NCBI GenBank assembly: GCA_002392835.1 | Contig: DGHX01000134.1 | Location: forward strand, 16,002 to 43,112 | Direction of reading: 5' to 3' | Length of the DNA stretch: 27,111 nucleotides | Source of the DNA: Prevotella sp. UBA3837 | GTDB taxonomy: Bacteria; Bacteroidota; Bacteroidia; Bacteroidales; Bacteroidaceae | Shown: one piece after another, positions 1 to 7,098 of the stretch | How positions within the stretch are numbered: position 1 is the stretch's first letter | How the letters are laid out: each line of letters opens with the position of its first letter | Translations under genes and position numbers: made by a program | Notes under the pieces: generated by a model | Databases searched by the model: none | Seen by the model: only the letters and a program-made list of their open reading frames with translations | Told to the model about the DNA's origin: nothing

Positions 1-3000
1 ACCGTCAGCGTGGAGAGCAACCAGGTGAACCGCCTGAAGATAGGCAACGACACCTCGAAGGATGCCGACATCGACAACATCACCGTCTACGCCCAGACCT
101 ACGACCAGCCCGTCGTCCTCCTCACCGGCGAGGCCACCGACATCAGTACCAGTGGCGCCACCCTCAGCGGCACCGTCAGCCAGAACAGCGGCAAGACGCT
201 CACCGCCGTGGGCTTTGTGTGGAGCAGCAGCCAGCGTGAGCCCACCCTGGCCCACAACGTGGCAACGGCCGACGAGGTGGCCAACAGCTTCAGCGTGCAG
301 CTGAGCGACCTGCGCGAGGGCAGCCTCGTCTACTACCGCGCCTACGCCACCTACGACGCTGAAGACGTGACCTACGGCGACGTGCGCAGCTTCAAGACCG
401 CCATCGACGACCAGGGACAGACCGTCAGCGCCGACGGCAGCTACTTCGTGCAGGACTTCGAGGACGACACCACCTACCCCAAGGAGAAGGGGGCGCAGGA
501 CGCCGAGTACTACGTGCAGGGGCAGGGCACGTGGATATACACCAACGCCTATCAGTCGACCAACCAGAGCTATACCAACGGCTCAACCGCCAACCTGCGC
601 CTGCCTAAGAACGGCAGCTACGTCATCACCCCCGTGCTCAGCTACGGCGTGAAGACCGTCACCTTCTACGCCGGGCGCAAGGGCGACAAGCTGAGCCTCT
701 ATACCTCAAAGGACGGCGGCCAGACCTGGACCGCCATCGCTGCCGGCGGCTTTGCCCTCAGCAACGACGGCAATAACTACACGCTGACCGTGGGCGACCT
801 GGAGGTGAACCGCATCAAGATAGCCAATGAGAGCAGCGGCGATGCCGACATCGACGACCTCAGCGTGACGGCACAGGCCTACGGCACACCCGCCGTGGTG
901 GCCACCGGCGAGGCCACCGACATCACGAAGAATAGCGCCATCCTCACCGGCGAGGTCCTCGACCCCGGCGACCAGCCCCTGCAGCAGAGCGGGTTCCTGT
1001 GGAGCACCACGAACAGCACTCCCACCCTGGCCGACAACATGACCGAGACCGAGGATCCGCAGGAGCTACAGCTCTCGGCCCTGGCCACAGGGCTGAAGGC
1101 CAGCCAGACCGTCTACTTCCGCGCCTTCGCACTCAGCAACGCAGGCTATGCCTACGGCGAGGTGCGCTCCTTCCAGACCGCCGAGGCCACCATGCCCGTG
1201 GTGCAGACCGGCGAGGTGACACGCACCGGACAGCGCTACAAGGCCACCGGCGTGGTCACCGACGACGGCGGGCTGGACCTCATGGAGGTGGGCTTCGTGT
1301 ACAGTGCAGAAGGGAAAGAGGCTATAGACGCTATAGAAACGATAGAAGCTATAGACGCTATGGAGGGCGTAGAGCGGGTGGCCCTGCAGCCGAAGGCTAA
1401 GTTCAGCGCCACGCTGCAGCTGAAGGACAACACCTTATACTACATTCGCGCGTATGCACGCACGCAGAAGGGCACTGCCTTCGGCGCCACCATCAGCGTG
1501 CAGACCGACGAGGTGGAGGAGCGACCCGACGTGGTGAAGGGCGACGAGATATGGTGCGCCCCCAACGGCGACGATGCCACCGCCGACGGCTCGAAGGAGA
1601 AGCCCTTCTTCGACCTGCAGAAGGCCATAGCCCTGGCCGAACCCGGCGACCGCATCTGGATGCAGGCAGGCACCTACGTCTACGACAAGCGCATCAACAT
1701 CAGCGACCGCAACGGGACCCCCGACGCCTACATAGAGGTGTTCGCCTACGGAGGGCGGGCCGTGCTCGACTTCAGCGGAATGCCCTACCACAAGCACTCA
1801 GACAACCCCTATCAGGGCATCAGGCTCACCAGCTCGTACTGGCACTTCTACAAGATTGACATCACCAACGCCTCGGACAACGGCATGCTCATAGAGCGCA
1901 ACAAGCCCACCGGAGGCTCGCAGGCCGACATCATTGCCCGCACGCAGGACGGCCACGACAACATCATTGAGCAGTGCCGCTTCTACCGCAACGGCGACAC
2001 CGGACTGCAGATGAAGAACCTGGGCGCCTACAACTACGTCATCAACTGCGACTCGTACGAGAACCAGGACGAGGGCGACGGCGATGCCGACGGCTTCGCA
2101 CCGAAGATCAGCGTCGGCGACGGCAACTATTTCTTCGGCTGCAGGGCATGGAACAACAGCGACGACGGCTACGACGTGTTCTTCAAGAAGGACGGCGGCT
2201 TCCAGGACAACAAGACCATCATCATGGAGTACTGTCTGGCCTACGAGAACGGCATCATGAACGGCAGCGCCACCAGCGGCAACGGCAACGGATTTAAGAT
2301 GGGCTCAGACCAGGGACGCATGAACGTCATACTGAACCGCTGCCTGGCCGTGCGCAACCTGAACAAGGGCTTCGACCAGAACCACAACTCGGGCGACATC
2401 ATCATGAACAACTGCACCGGCATAGGGCAGACCGACGTGGGCGGCAAGTCGTACAGCTACCGCATCTACGAGGACCTGGCCGCAGGCAGCGTCTGCGAGA
2501 TCCGCAACTCCATAGCCATCAACGACCGCCTCACTACCGACCGCAGCGATACCGACTACGGCAAGCGCGGCACATGGGGCCGCTGGGAGGTGACCGTGGC
2601 ATCGGCCGAGGAGGCCAACGACTGGAAGGCGGCCCCCGCCTGCTTCCTGGCCATGGACAAGCCTGAGCAGCTTATAGCCGAGCGCCAGGCCGACGGCACG
2701 CTGCCCGAGGTGGACTACGCCCACATCAGTCTGGAGAAGGGCGCACAGTATGTCGATGCCGGTGTCATGGTGGCTGCCAACGACGAGAAGTATGCCGCTG
2801 CCGCCGTCACCATTCCCGCCATTGAGTACAGCGGACAGGCCCCGGACCTGGGCGCCTACGAGACCGACTTCCTGCTGAGCGAGGCCACCATGCCGAAGGA
2901 GCCCACCGTGCTGCCCGAGGGGCCCACCGCCATCAGCAGCGCTGCCACCGACGGCCGCCGCCTCACCGTGCGCTCCACCCGCGACGGGCTCTACATAGTG

Positions 3001-3183
3001 GCCGTGCAGGGAGCAAGCAGCACCGACGTCTACACCGTGGCCGTCCGTACCGCCGACGGCCGCCTGCTGGGTCAGCGACAGATGCGGGCCGCCACCGTGG
3101 TGACGCTGCCCGCCGTCAGCGCCCCGCTGCTGTTCACCGTCAGCGGACCGCAGATGCAGCAGACCGTGAAGGTGGCACGATAA
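1..3183 (+). CDS. PL9-like secreted pectate lyase, 5' end outside window
   Basis: Partial: the reading frame is open to the left edge, and the first residues match the end of a module repeated at about 800-890, so the true start lies upstream. Visible order: end of a beta-sandwich-like module (1-108), fibronectin-III-like domain (109-400), second beta-sandwich module (406-885), FnIII-like (889-1182), FnIII-like (1195-1506), then a right-handed beta-helix (about 1545-2880) beginning EIWCAPNGDD. The helix has the acidic clusters GDGDADGFAPK and NNSDDGYDVF, and GNGFKMG with a Lys codon at 2296. These fit the calcium site and catalytic lysine of polysaccharide lyase family 9 (Pel9A type), which cleaves polygalacturonate by beta-elimination; the residue mapping is inferred. 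The last ~75 residues (YIVAVQG, DGRLLGQRQM, ending KVAR) resemble a type A T9SS sorting domain, suggesting outer-membrane secretion. A 9-bp repeat at 1317-1361 expands the third FnIII domain. PL9-like is likely; the exact substrate is unproven. Confidence 0.85.
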   Translation, partial: TVSVESNQVNRLKIGNDTSKDADIDNITVYAQTYDQPVVLLTGEATDISTSGATLSGTVSQNSGKTLTAVGFVWSSSQREPTLAHNVATADEVANSFSVQLSDLREGSLVYYRAYATYDAEDVTYGDVRSFKTAIDDQGQTVSADGSYFVQDFEDDTTYPKEKGAQDAEYYVQGQGTWIYTNAYQSTNQSYTNGSTANLRLPKNGSYVITPVLSYGVKTVTFYAGRKGDKLSLYTSKDGGQTWTAIAAGGFALSNDGNNYTLTVGDLEVNRIKIANESSGDADIDDLSVTAQAYGTPAVVATGEATDITKNSAILTGEVLDPGDQPLQQSGFLWSTTNSTPTLADNMTETEDPQELQLSALATGLKASQTVYFRAFALSNAGYAYGEVRSFQTAEATMPVVQTGEVTRTGQRYKATGVVTDDGGLDLMEVGFVYSAEGKEAIDAIETIEAIDAMEGVERVALQPKAKFSATLQLKDNTLYYIRAYARTQKGTAFGATISVQTDEVEERPDVVKGDEIWCAPNGDDATADGSKEKPFFDLQKAIALAEPGDRIWMQAGTYVYDKRINISDRNGTPDAYIEVFAYGGRAVLDFSGMPYHKHSDNPYQGIRLTSSYWHFYKIDITNASDNGMLIERNKPTGGSQADIIARTQDGHDNIIEQCRFYRNGDTGLQMKNLGAYNYVINCDSYENQDEGDGDADGFAPKISVGDGNYFFGCRAWNNSDDGYDVFFKKDGGFQDNKTIIMEYCLAYENGIMNGSATSGNGNGFKMGSDQGRMNVILNRCLAVRNLNKGFDQNHNSGDIIMNNCTGIGQTDVGGKSYSYRIYEDLAAGSVCEIRNSIAINDRLTTDRSDTDYGKRGTWGRWEVTVASAEEANDWKAAPACFLAMDKPEQLIAERQADGTLPEVDYAHISLEKGAQYVDAGVMVAANDEKYAAAAVTIPAIEYSGQAPDLGAYETDFLLSEATMPKEPTVLPEGPTAISSAATDGRRLTVRSTRDGLYIVAVQGASSTDVYTVAVRTADGRLLGQRQMRAATVVTLPAVSAPLLFTVSGPQMQQTVKVAR
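1317..1361 (+). repeat. In-frame 9-bp tandem repeat in FnIII domain
   Basis: About five degenerate copies of a 9-bp unit close to GCTATAGAC/A encode AID-AIE-TIE-AID-AME inside the third fibronectin-III-like domain of the pectate lyase. The unit is AT-richer than the GC-rich surroundings. The other two FnIII domains have no such segment, so it looks like a local expansion in a loop. Confidence 0.7.
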
Positions 3184-3218
3184 TTAAGCATTAAGCATTA
3201 AGAATTAAGCATTATAAC
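3184..3218. repeat. 7-bp tandem repeat array directly after stop codon
   Basis: Five units: TTAAGCA, TTAAGCA, TTAAGAA, TTAAGCA, TTATAAC. The array starts at the base after the pectate lyase TAA and fills almost the whole gap to the upp start. Each full unit carries TAA. Similar 7-bp arrays with other unit sequences occur at 8989-9079 and 25711-25745. Confidence 0.85.
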
Positions 3219-3220
3219 CA

Positions 3221-3880
3221 GTGAAGGTAATCAATTTCTCAGAACAGAACTCGGTCATCAACCAGTATATGGCCGAGGTGCGCGACAAGAGCTACCAGCG
3301 CAACCGCCTGCTCTTCCGCAACAACATTGAGCGTATAGGACTGATGATGGCTTACGAGCTGTCGAAGACGCTGACATACAAGCCCCGCACGGTGACCACG
3401 CCACTGGGCACCATCGATGTGCCCGTGCTGCGCGAGGACGACCTGCTGCTGGCCACGGTGCTGCGCGCCGGACTGCCCTTCCACGAGGGCTTTTTGCGCG
3501 TCTTCGACCATGCCCACAACGCCTTCGTCTCAGCCTATCGCATGTACACCAACCGCGAGCACACCGAGGTGGGCATACACACCGAGTACATGGCATCGCC
3601 GTCGGCCAAGGGGAAGACGCTCATCATCGTCGACCCCATGCTGGCCACCGGCGGCTCGATGGTGGCAGCCTACGATGCGCTGCTGGCCACGGGCCGTCCG
3701 GCACAGGTGCACATCGCCTGCGTCATAGGTACCCCCGAGGGCGTGAAGATGCTGGAGGACAATGTGGCCGATGACGTCACGCTGTGGTGCGCCGCCATAG
3801 ACCCCGGCATGAACGAGCACAAGTTCATTGTGCCCGGCTTCGGCGACTGCGGCGACCTCTGCTACGGCGAGAAACTGTAA
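3221..3880 (+). CDS. upp: Uracil phosphoribosyltransferase
   Basis: Converts uracil and PRPP to UMP and pyrophosphate in the cytoplasmic pyrimidine salvage pathway. The 219-residue product begins MKVINFSEQNSVINQY and has NNIERIG and VLRAGLPFHEG in the N-terminal half. The PRPP-binding loop IIVDPMLATGGS sits around residues 135-146, and a C-terminal IDPGMNEHKFIVPGFGDCGD segment matches the uracil-binding end of UPRTases. The length is normal for the family. The start is GTG at 3221, chosen because the family N-terminus begins exactly there and no in-frame ATG lies nearby. It follows the pectate lyase by 37 bp occupied by a 7-bp repeat array. No Bacteroidetes-type promoter is visible in that gap, so read-through from upstream is possible. 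It converges on the gene at 3928-4500. Confidence 0.95.
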   Translation: MKVINFSEQNSVINQYMAEVRDKSYQRNRLLFRNNIERIGLMMAYELSKTLTYKPRTVTTPLGTIDVPVLREDDLLLATVLRAGLPFHEGFLRVFDHAHNAFVSAYRMYTNREHTEVGIHTEYMASPSAKGKTLIIVDPMLATGGSMVAAYDALLATGRPAQVHIACVIGTPEGVKMLEDNVADDVTLWCAAIDPGMNEHKFIVPGFGDCGDLCYGEKL

Positions 3881-3886
3881 TTAATT

Positions 3887-3922
3887 CAAGTTTCGCATTC
3901 GCTCCCCAACTTGCGAAAGTTG
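3887..3922. terminator. Inverted repeat between convergent genes
   Basis: CAAGTTTCGCA (3887-3897) and TGCGAAAGTTG (3912-3922) form an 11-bp stem with one mismatch and a 14-nt loop in the 47-bp gap between upp and the convergent gene. Position and symmetry suggest a bidirectional terminator. There is no clear T-tract, so the call is tentative. Confidence 0.5.
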
Positions 3923-3927
3923 AGTAA

Positions 3928-4500
3928 CTAATACTTCTCGAGGGCCTGCATCACCTTGTCGTGGCGCTTCTGCTTGCCAGTCTTGCGCCACTTCTTCGGT
4001 ATGAGGTATTTCACCAGCCCCACGAGGTTCATGTTCGGGTTGGCACCCTGTAGCTGTGCTTCGGTGCGCTGCATGCGCAGCCGCTTGCGCAGCTGCTCTA
4101 AGCCGTCGTCGGTAGTGGGCTTCTGTCCGAAGACCACTACCTCCTTCACGTTCAGCAGCTTCGAGATGACCCACACCGTGTCGGCGCTCAGCTTGTCGGT
4201 GTTCACGATGCGGCTTTCGTAGTTCACGTGGCTCACCACCAGTGTCTCGCCGCCGGGCATGGCGAACCGGCCCGCGGAGTCGCTCACCGCCACGCCGTTC
4301 TTGCCCTGCACGTTGGCTCCCGCCACGGGCTGCAGCGTCTCGATGTCAGCCACCACAAACTGTCGGCGCTGCTCCTCCTGCTGCGGCGGCTGCTGTGGCT
4401 CCTGCTGTTGTTTCAGCGGTTCCTCCACCACCTGCTGCGCGTGCAGCGACAGGCTGACCATGCAGAGCATGCACATGATTAAAATATACAGGTGCTTCAT
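3928..4500 (-). CDS. Secreted carboxypeptidase-regulatory-like domain protein
   Basis: A 190-residue protein starting MKHLYILIMCMLCMVSLSLHA, a clear signal peptide with likely cleavage before QQ. A Gln/Glu/Pro-rich linker follows, then FVVADIETLQPVAGANVQ...GVAVSDSAGRF...LVVSHVNYESR, the typical pattern of the CarboxypepD_reg-like beta-sandwich (Pfam PF13715 type) also found at the N-termini of TonB-dependent receptors. The C-terminus is basic (IPKKWRKTGKQKRHDK). The start at 4500 is preferred over the upstream in-frame ATG at 4554 because a consensus promoter occupies 4524-4555 and the signal peptide begins at 4500. Such stand-alone proteins are common in Bacteroidetes; the biochemical role is unknown, probably envelope-associated. 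It is convergent with upp. Confidence 0.85.
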   Translation of the reverse strand: MKHLYILIMCMLCMVSLSLHAQQVVEEPLKQQQEPQQPPQQEEQRRQFVVADIETLQPVAGANVQGKNGVAVSDSAGRFAMPGGETLVVSHVNYESRIVNTDKLSADTVWVISKLLNVKEVVVFGQKPTTDDGLEQLRKRLRMQRTEAQLQGANPNMNLVGLVKYLIPKKWRKTGKQKRHDKVMQALEKY

Positions 4501-4523
4501 TCCTATTGTCTTTTTCGTCGTTG

Positions 4524-4555
4524 CAAATTTACGCAGAAAAGTGGTTGCTGCCAAA
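4524..4555 (-). promoter_or_regulatory. Bacteroidetes-type promoter
   Basis: On the minus strand, TTTG (4555-4552), a 20-nt spacer and TAAATTTG (4531-4524) match the primary sigma consensus TTTG-N19/21-TAnnTTTG. The -7 box ends 23 nt before the ATG at 4500 and excludes the upstream start at 4554. Confidence 0.8.
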
Positions 4556-4940
4556 TGCTGATGTCGAAAATATACTCTTTTTCGAAATTTTGTGTTCTTT
4601 TTGCACTCCTCGTGTTGTGGCTGTTCAGGCTATAGGACCGCTAAAGCGGGCTTTCAAAAACAAAAGAAAACCTGAGAAAACAAAATAAAACAGTTCTCTG
4701 CCGTCCATTCAGGGCTTTCCTTACCATACGGTCGAAAAAGTTATCGGCGGGCTATGTGGTTCTATTTTGTCCTCTTTTGTTTTGAAAGGCTCCTCCAACG
4801 CATACGCGCGCGCACGTGTGTCACGCGCGTGAGTGATTTTTTGGTTGCACCGGGGGTGTTTTCTGGTGGAAGGTGACGGGTGGAAGGTGGAGGGAGAATA
4901 GCTGGAAACCGAACGGACTGACAATACAAGTTGTTTTGCT

Positions 4941-5018
4941 GAAAAAGCGGCCCGCTTTTTTTAAAAAGTGGCCCGCTTTTTGAAAAAAGTGGCTCGCTTT
5001 TTTTCACGAGCGGCCCGC
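4941..5018. repeat. Three and a half tandem near-palindromes
   Basis: Consecutive ~20-bp units of the form AAAAAGYGGCYCGCTTTTT occur at 4942-4960, 4964-4981 and 4985-5003, with a partial GAGCGGCCCGC at 5008-5018. Each unit can fold as AAAAAGC/GCTTTTT around a GC-rich loop. On the minus strand they read as a KSGPLF peptide repeat, but I see no evidence that this is expressed. Confidence 0.75.
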
Positions 5019-5026
5019 ACAGAAAT

Positions 5027-5043
5027 GTCCCAGGCCCTGGGAC
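5027..5043. terminator. Perfect palindrome with T-tract
   Basis: GTCCCAG-GCC-CTGGGAC forms a perfect 7-bp stem with a 3-nt loop, followed on the plus strand by GTTTTT. It looks like an intrinsic terminator, although no plus-strand gene lies just upstream. Confidence 0.5.
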
Positions 5044-5289
5044 GTTTTTGAGTAGTGCGTTTTTCTCAATATCTCATTTTTCTCCAAAATATAGATAAAA
5101 ATATAGATGTTTTCGGTGCAACCAAGATTTTTATGATTCGTAACTGATTGATACTCAGTTTAGGTGCAACCAAAATGAACGCCGGTGCGATATAGATGAA
5201 TTGCCGAAAAAATATAGATGTACAGTCCCGGTGCAACCAAAAAAACGCTCACGCGCGCGTATATCGCGCGCGTATAATGCAAAGGTGGG

Positions 5290-6876
5290 TTATGAATTCT
5301 TATCCGCCAGATGCTGTGCTTCCCACTCTTCTATGGTGCCCGTCTTGCTTGAGAACGATGCACCGATAAGCACCACGGGGCGCGGGTCGGCTTCGAAGGC
5401 ACGTGCGTAGCCGCGGTCGTTAATCTGGCGGAGCGCCTGCCCGGCGGTGCCGTCGAGCTTGAATTCAAAGATGTAGACATGCTCTGTTGTCTCCACGATG
5501 CAGTCGGCACGTCCTTCCGAGAGCTGCTTCTCGGTATAGACGGTGTAGCATGAGATAAGGCGCATGAGCAGGTAGAAAGTGTAGTGGAAATACAACTCGC
5601 GGTCTTTCTGGTCTTTCTTCGGGCGCATGGAGTAGGGCGTTTTCGCCAGGAACACGGTGAATAGGCGGCGCATCTGCTCAGTGTCGCCGGTCTGCAGTGC
5701 TGCCAGCATGTTGTTAATCCACGAAACAGGATTTTCGCGCGACTGCAGATAGTTGCTGGTCAGCAGCATCATCATGCCCTCGCGCACTTCGCGGTTGGGA
5801 TAGTCGAGCAGGTATGACCTGGTGAGATTGTTGACAGCCTTGATGGTGAGGTAGCCTGCCTGGAAAAGCATGGGCAGTGGCATCTCCTTGTCGGCCTTGT
5901 AGTCGACGAACATGCGCTGCAGGTACCACTGGCTGGTGTACTGCATCACCTCTTCCTGTGTATTGGCCAGCAGGCGCACCATCAGCGAGGGTGTGCCCGA
6001 GCGAAACCAGTAGCTGTCTATCTGGTTTTTGGAAAAGCAGTTGATGAGGCTGAAAGGATTGTATATATCCACCAGACGATTGCTGAAGTGGTAGCCGTCG
6101 TACATCAGTTTCAGCTCCTCTTTTATGGCCTCTTCCGTCATGTCGTATGCTACGGCCAGCTCGTGTATGCCGTCGGCAAAGACGGTGTGCAGCTCCTCAC
6201 CGGTGATGCCACAGAGCGTGTCGAATCGAGGATCCATTGAAATGTCATCGGGCTGGTTAAAACCGCTGAACATCGATATTTGCGAAAACTTGGTGACACC
6301 CGTGAGCAGTACGAAACGCAGGTGCTCGTCGGCAGCCTTGAAGGTGGAGAAGAACTTCTTCAGCAATTCGCGGTTTTCCTGCAGCAGGTGAACGTCGTCG
6401 GGCCGGCCCGTCTCTAAGAGGTCGAGCAGCGGCTTGTCGTATTCGTCGATGAGCACCACCGCCTTCCGTCCAGTTTTCTTATGGGCTGAGGCTATGACCA
6501 TGCTGAAGCGGAGCGCCAGGTTCTCGGGGGTGATGTCAATGGGGTACAGCTTTTCCCACTCCGCCAGGCTGATGCGGAGGTACTCCTGCAGGTCGGCGGG
6601 CGTGGTGATGCGGTTGAAGTCGAAGTGGAACACCGGGTGCTGCTGCCACTCAGTCTCCAATTCCATGATGCGCAACCCTTCGAACAAGTCGCGTCGGCCC
6701 AGGAAATAGTATTTCAGTGTACTCACAAGCAGGCTCTTGCCAAAGCGGCGAGGGCGGCCGAGAAAATAGACGTGGCCACGCGTCAGCTTATAGATAAGGT
6801 CGGTCTTGTCTACATATACGAACCCGCCCTGGCGGAGCGTCTCGAAATCTTGTATGCCAATAGGGTATAACAACAT
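5290..6876 (-). CDS. AAA-ATPase-like / PD-(D/E)XK nuclease protein
   Basis: A 528-residue protein of the common Bacteroidetes family that joins an AAA-ATPase_like domain (Pfam PF09820 type) to a C-terminal PD-(D/E)XK nuclease domain (PF08011 type). The N-terminus MLLYPIGIQDFETLRQGGFV is family-typical. The P-loop GRPRRFGKS is at residues 40-48 and Walker B VVLIDEYD at 140-147. Near the C-terminus D458 and E471-F-K473 fit the nuclease signature, so both active sites look intact. The cellular role of the family is not established; it is often multicopy and associated with mobile DNA. It is transcribed leftwards into the repeat block at 4799-5280, and its promoter at 6893-6924 is divergent from that of speA. 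Composition is similar to its neighbours apart from slightly lower GC. Confidence 0.9.
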   Translation of the reverse strand: MLLYPIGIQDFETLRQGGFVYVDKTDLIYKLTRGHVYFLGRPRRFGKSLLVSTLKYYFLGRRDLFEGLRIMELETEWQQHPVFHFDFNRITTPADLQEYLRISLAEWEKLYPIDITPENLALRFSMVIASAHKKTGRKAVVLIDEYDKPLLDLLETGRPDDVHLLQENRELLKKFFSTFKAADEHLRFVLLTGVTKFSQISMFSGFNQPDDISMDPRFDTLCGITGEELHTVFADGIHELAVAYDMTEEAIKEELKLMYDGYHFSNRLVDIYNPFSLINCFSKNQIDSYWFRSGTPSLMVRLLANTQEEVMQYTSQWYLQRMFVDYKADKEMPLPMLFQAGYLTIKAVNNLTRSYLLDYPNREVREGMMMLLTSNYLQSRENPVSWINNMLAALQTGDTEQMRRLFTVFLAKTPYSMRPKKDQKDRELYFHYTFYLLMRLISCYTVYTEKQLSEGRADCIVETTEHVYIFEFKLDGTAGQALRQINDRGYARAFEADPRPVVLIGASFSSKTGTIEEWEAQHLADKNS

Positions 6877-6892
6877 TGTAGTATATTTGGCG

Positions 6893-6924
6893 CAAAGTTA
6901 CGAAAAAACGGGCATACGGCCAAA
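6893..6924 (-). promoter_or_regulatory. Bacteroidetes-type promoter
   Basis: Minus strand TTTG (6924-6921), 20-nt spacer, TAACTTTG (6900-6893). It ends 16 nt before the ATG of the ATPase/nuclease gene. The 222-bp divergent gap to speA also holds a 15-bp-period repeat at about 6970-7006. Confidence 0.85.
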
Positions 6925-7058
6925 TAAACCGTTGTGTTTTTTGTTTTCTGCCCTTTTTTGCCCTTACAGCCTCCTGAGCTGCCGCCTCCCGAACTGCCGC
7001 CTCCAAAGCCCTTGTAGCCCCTTGATGATGGTTGCTAATTGAAATAATCCAGATAAAA

Positions 7059-7090
7059 TTTGGTTTTTCGCTCGCTTTGCATTAACTTTG
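7059..7090 (+). promoter_or_regulatory. Bacteroidetes-type promoter of speA
   Basis: TTTG (7059-7062), 20-nt spacer, TAACTTTG (7083-7090). The -7 box ends only 8 nt before the ATG at 7099, so the transcript should have almost no 5' leader. Confidence 0.85.
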
Positions 7091-7098
7091 CACCCGAT

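Larger units (their letters stand above)
4799..5280. repeat. Non-coding repeat block bounded by inverted repeats
   Basis: The 735-bp gap 4555-5289 has no supportable gene. Arms at 4822-4855 and 5226-5259 are inverted copies (30 of 34 positions match when I align them by eye), each containing GGTGCAACC next to an A/T tract and a CTCACGCGCG stretch. Both arms continue outward into CG-alternating sequence. Inside lie two further GGTGCAACC copies (5115-5123, 5163-5171), four ATATAGAT motifs (about 5090-5220), the tandem near-palindromes at 4941-5018 and a perfect palindrome at 5027-5043. At each end a CG-alternating hairpin is followed by a T-tract pointing inward, so incoming transcription, including that from the minus-strand gene at right, may stop here. 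It could be a MITE-like element or a composite of terminator repeats. Confidence 0.65.

Noticed and set aside
4762..5007. Minus-strand peptide with KSGPLF repeats
   Set aside because: It is the translation of tandem near-palindromic DNA repeats; there is no promoter or recognisable domain, and the DNA-level symmetry explains the pattern.
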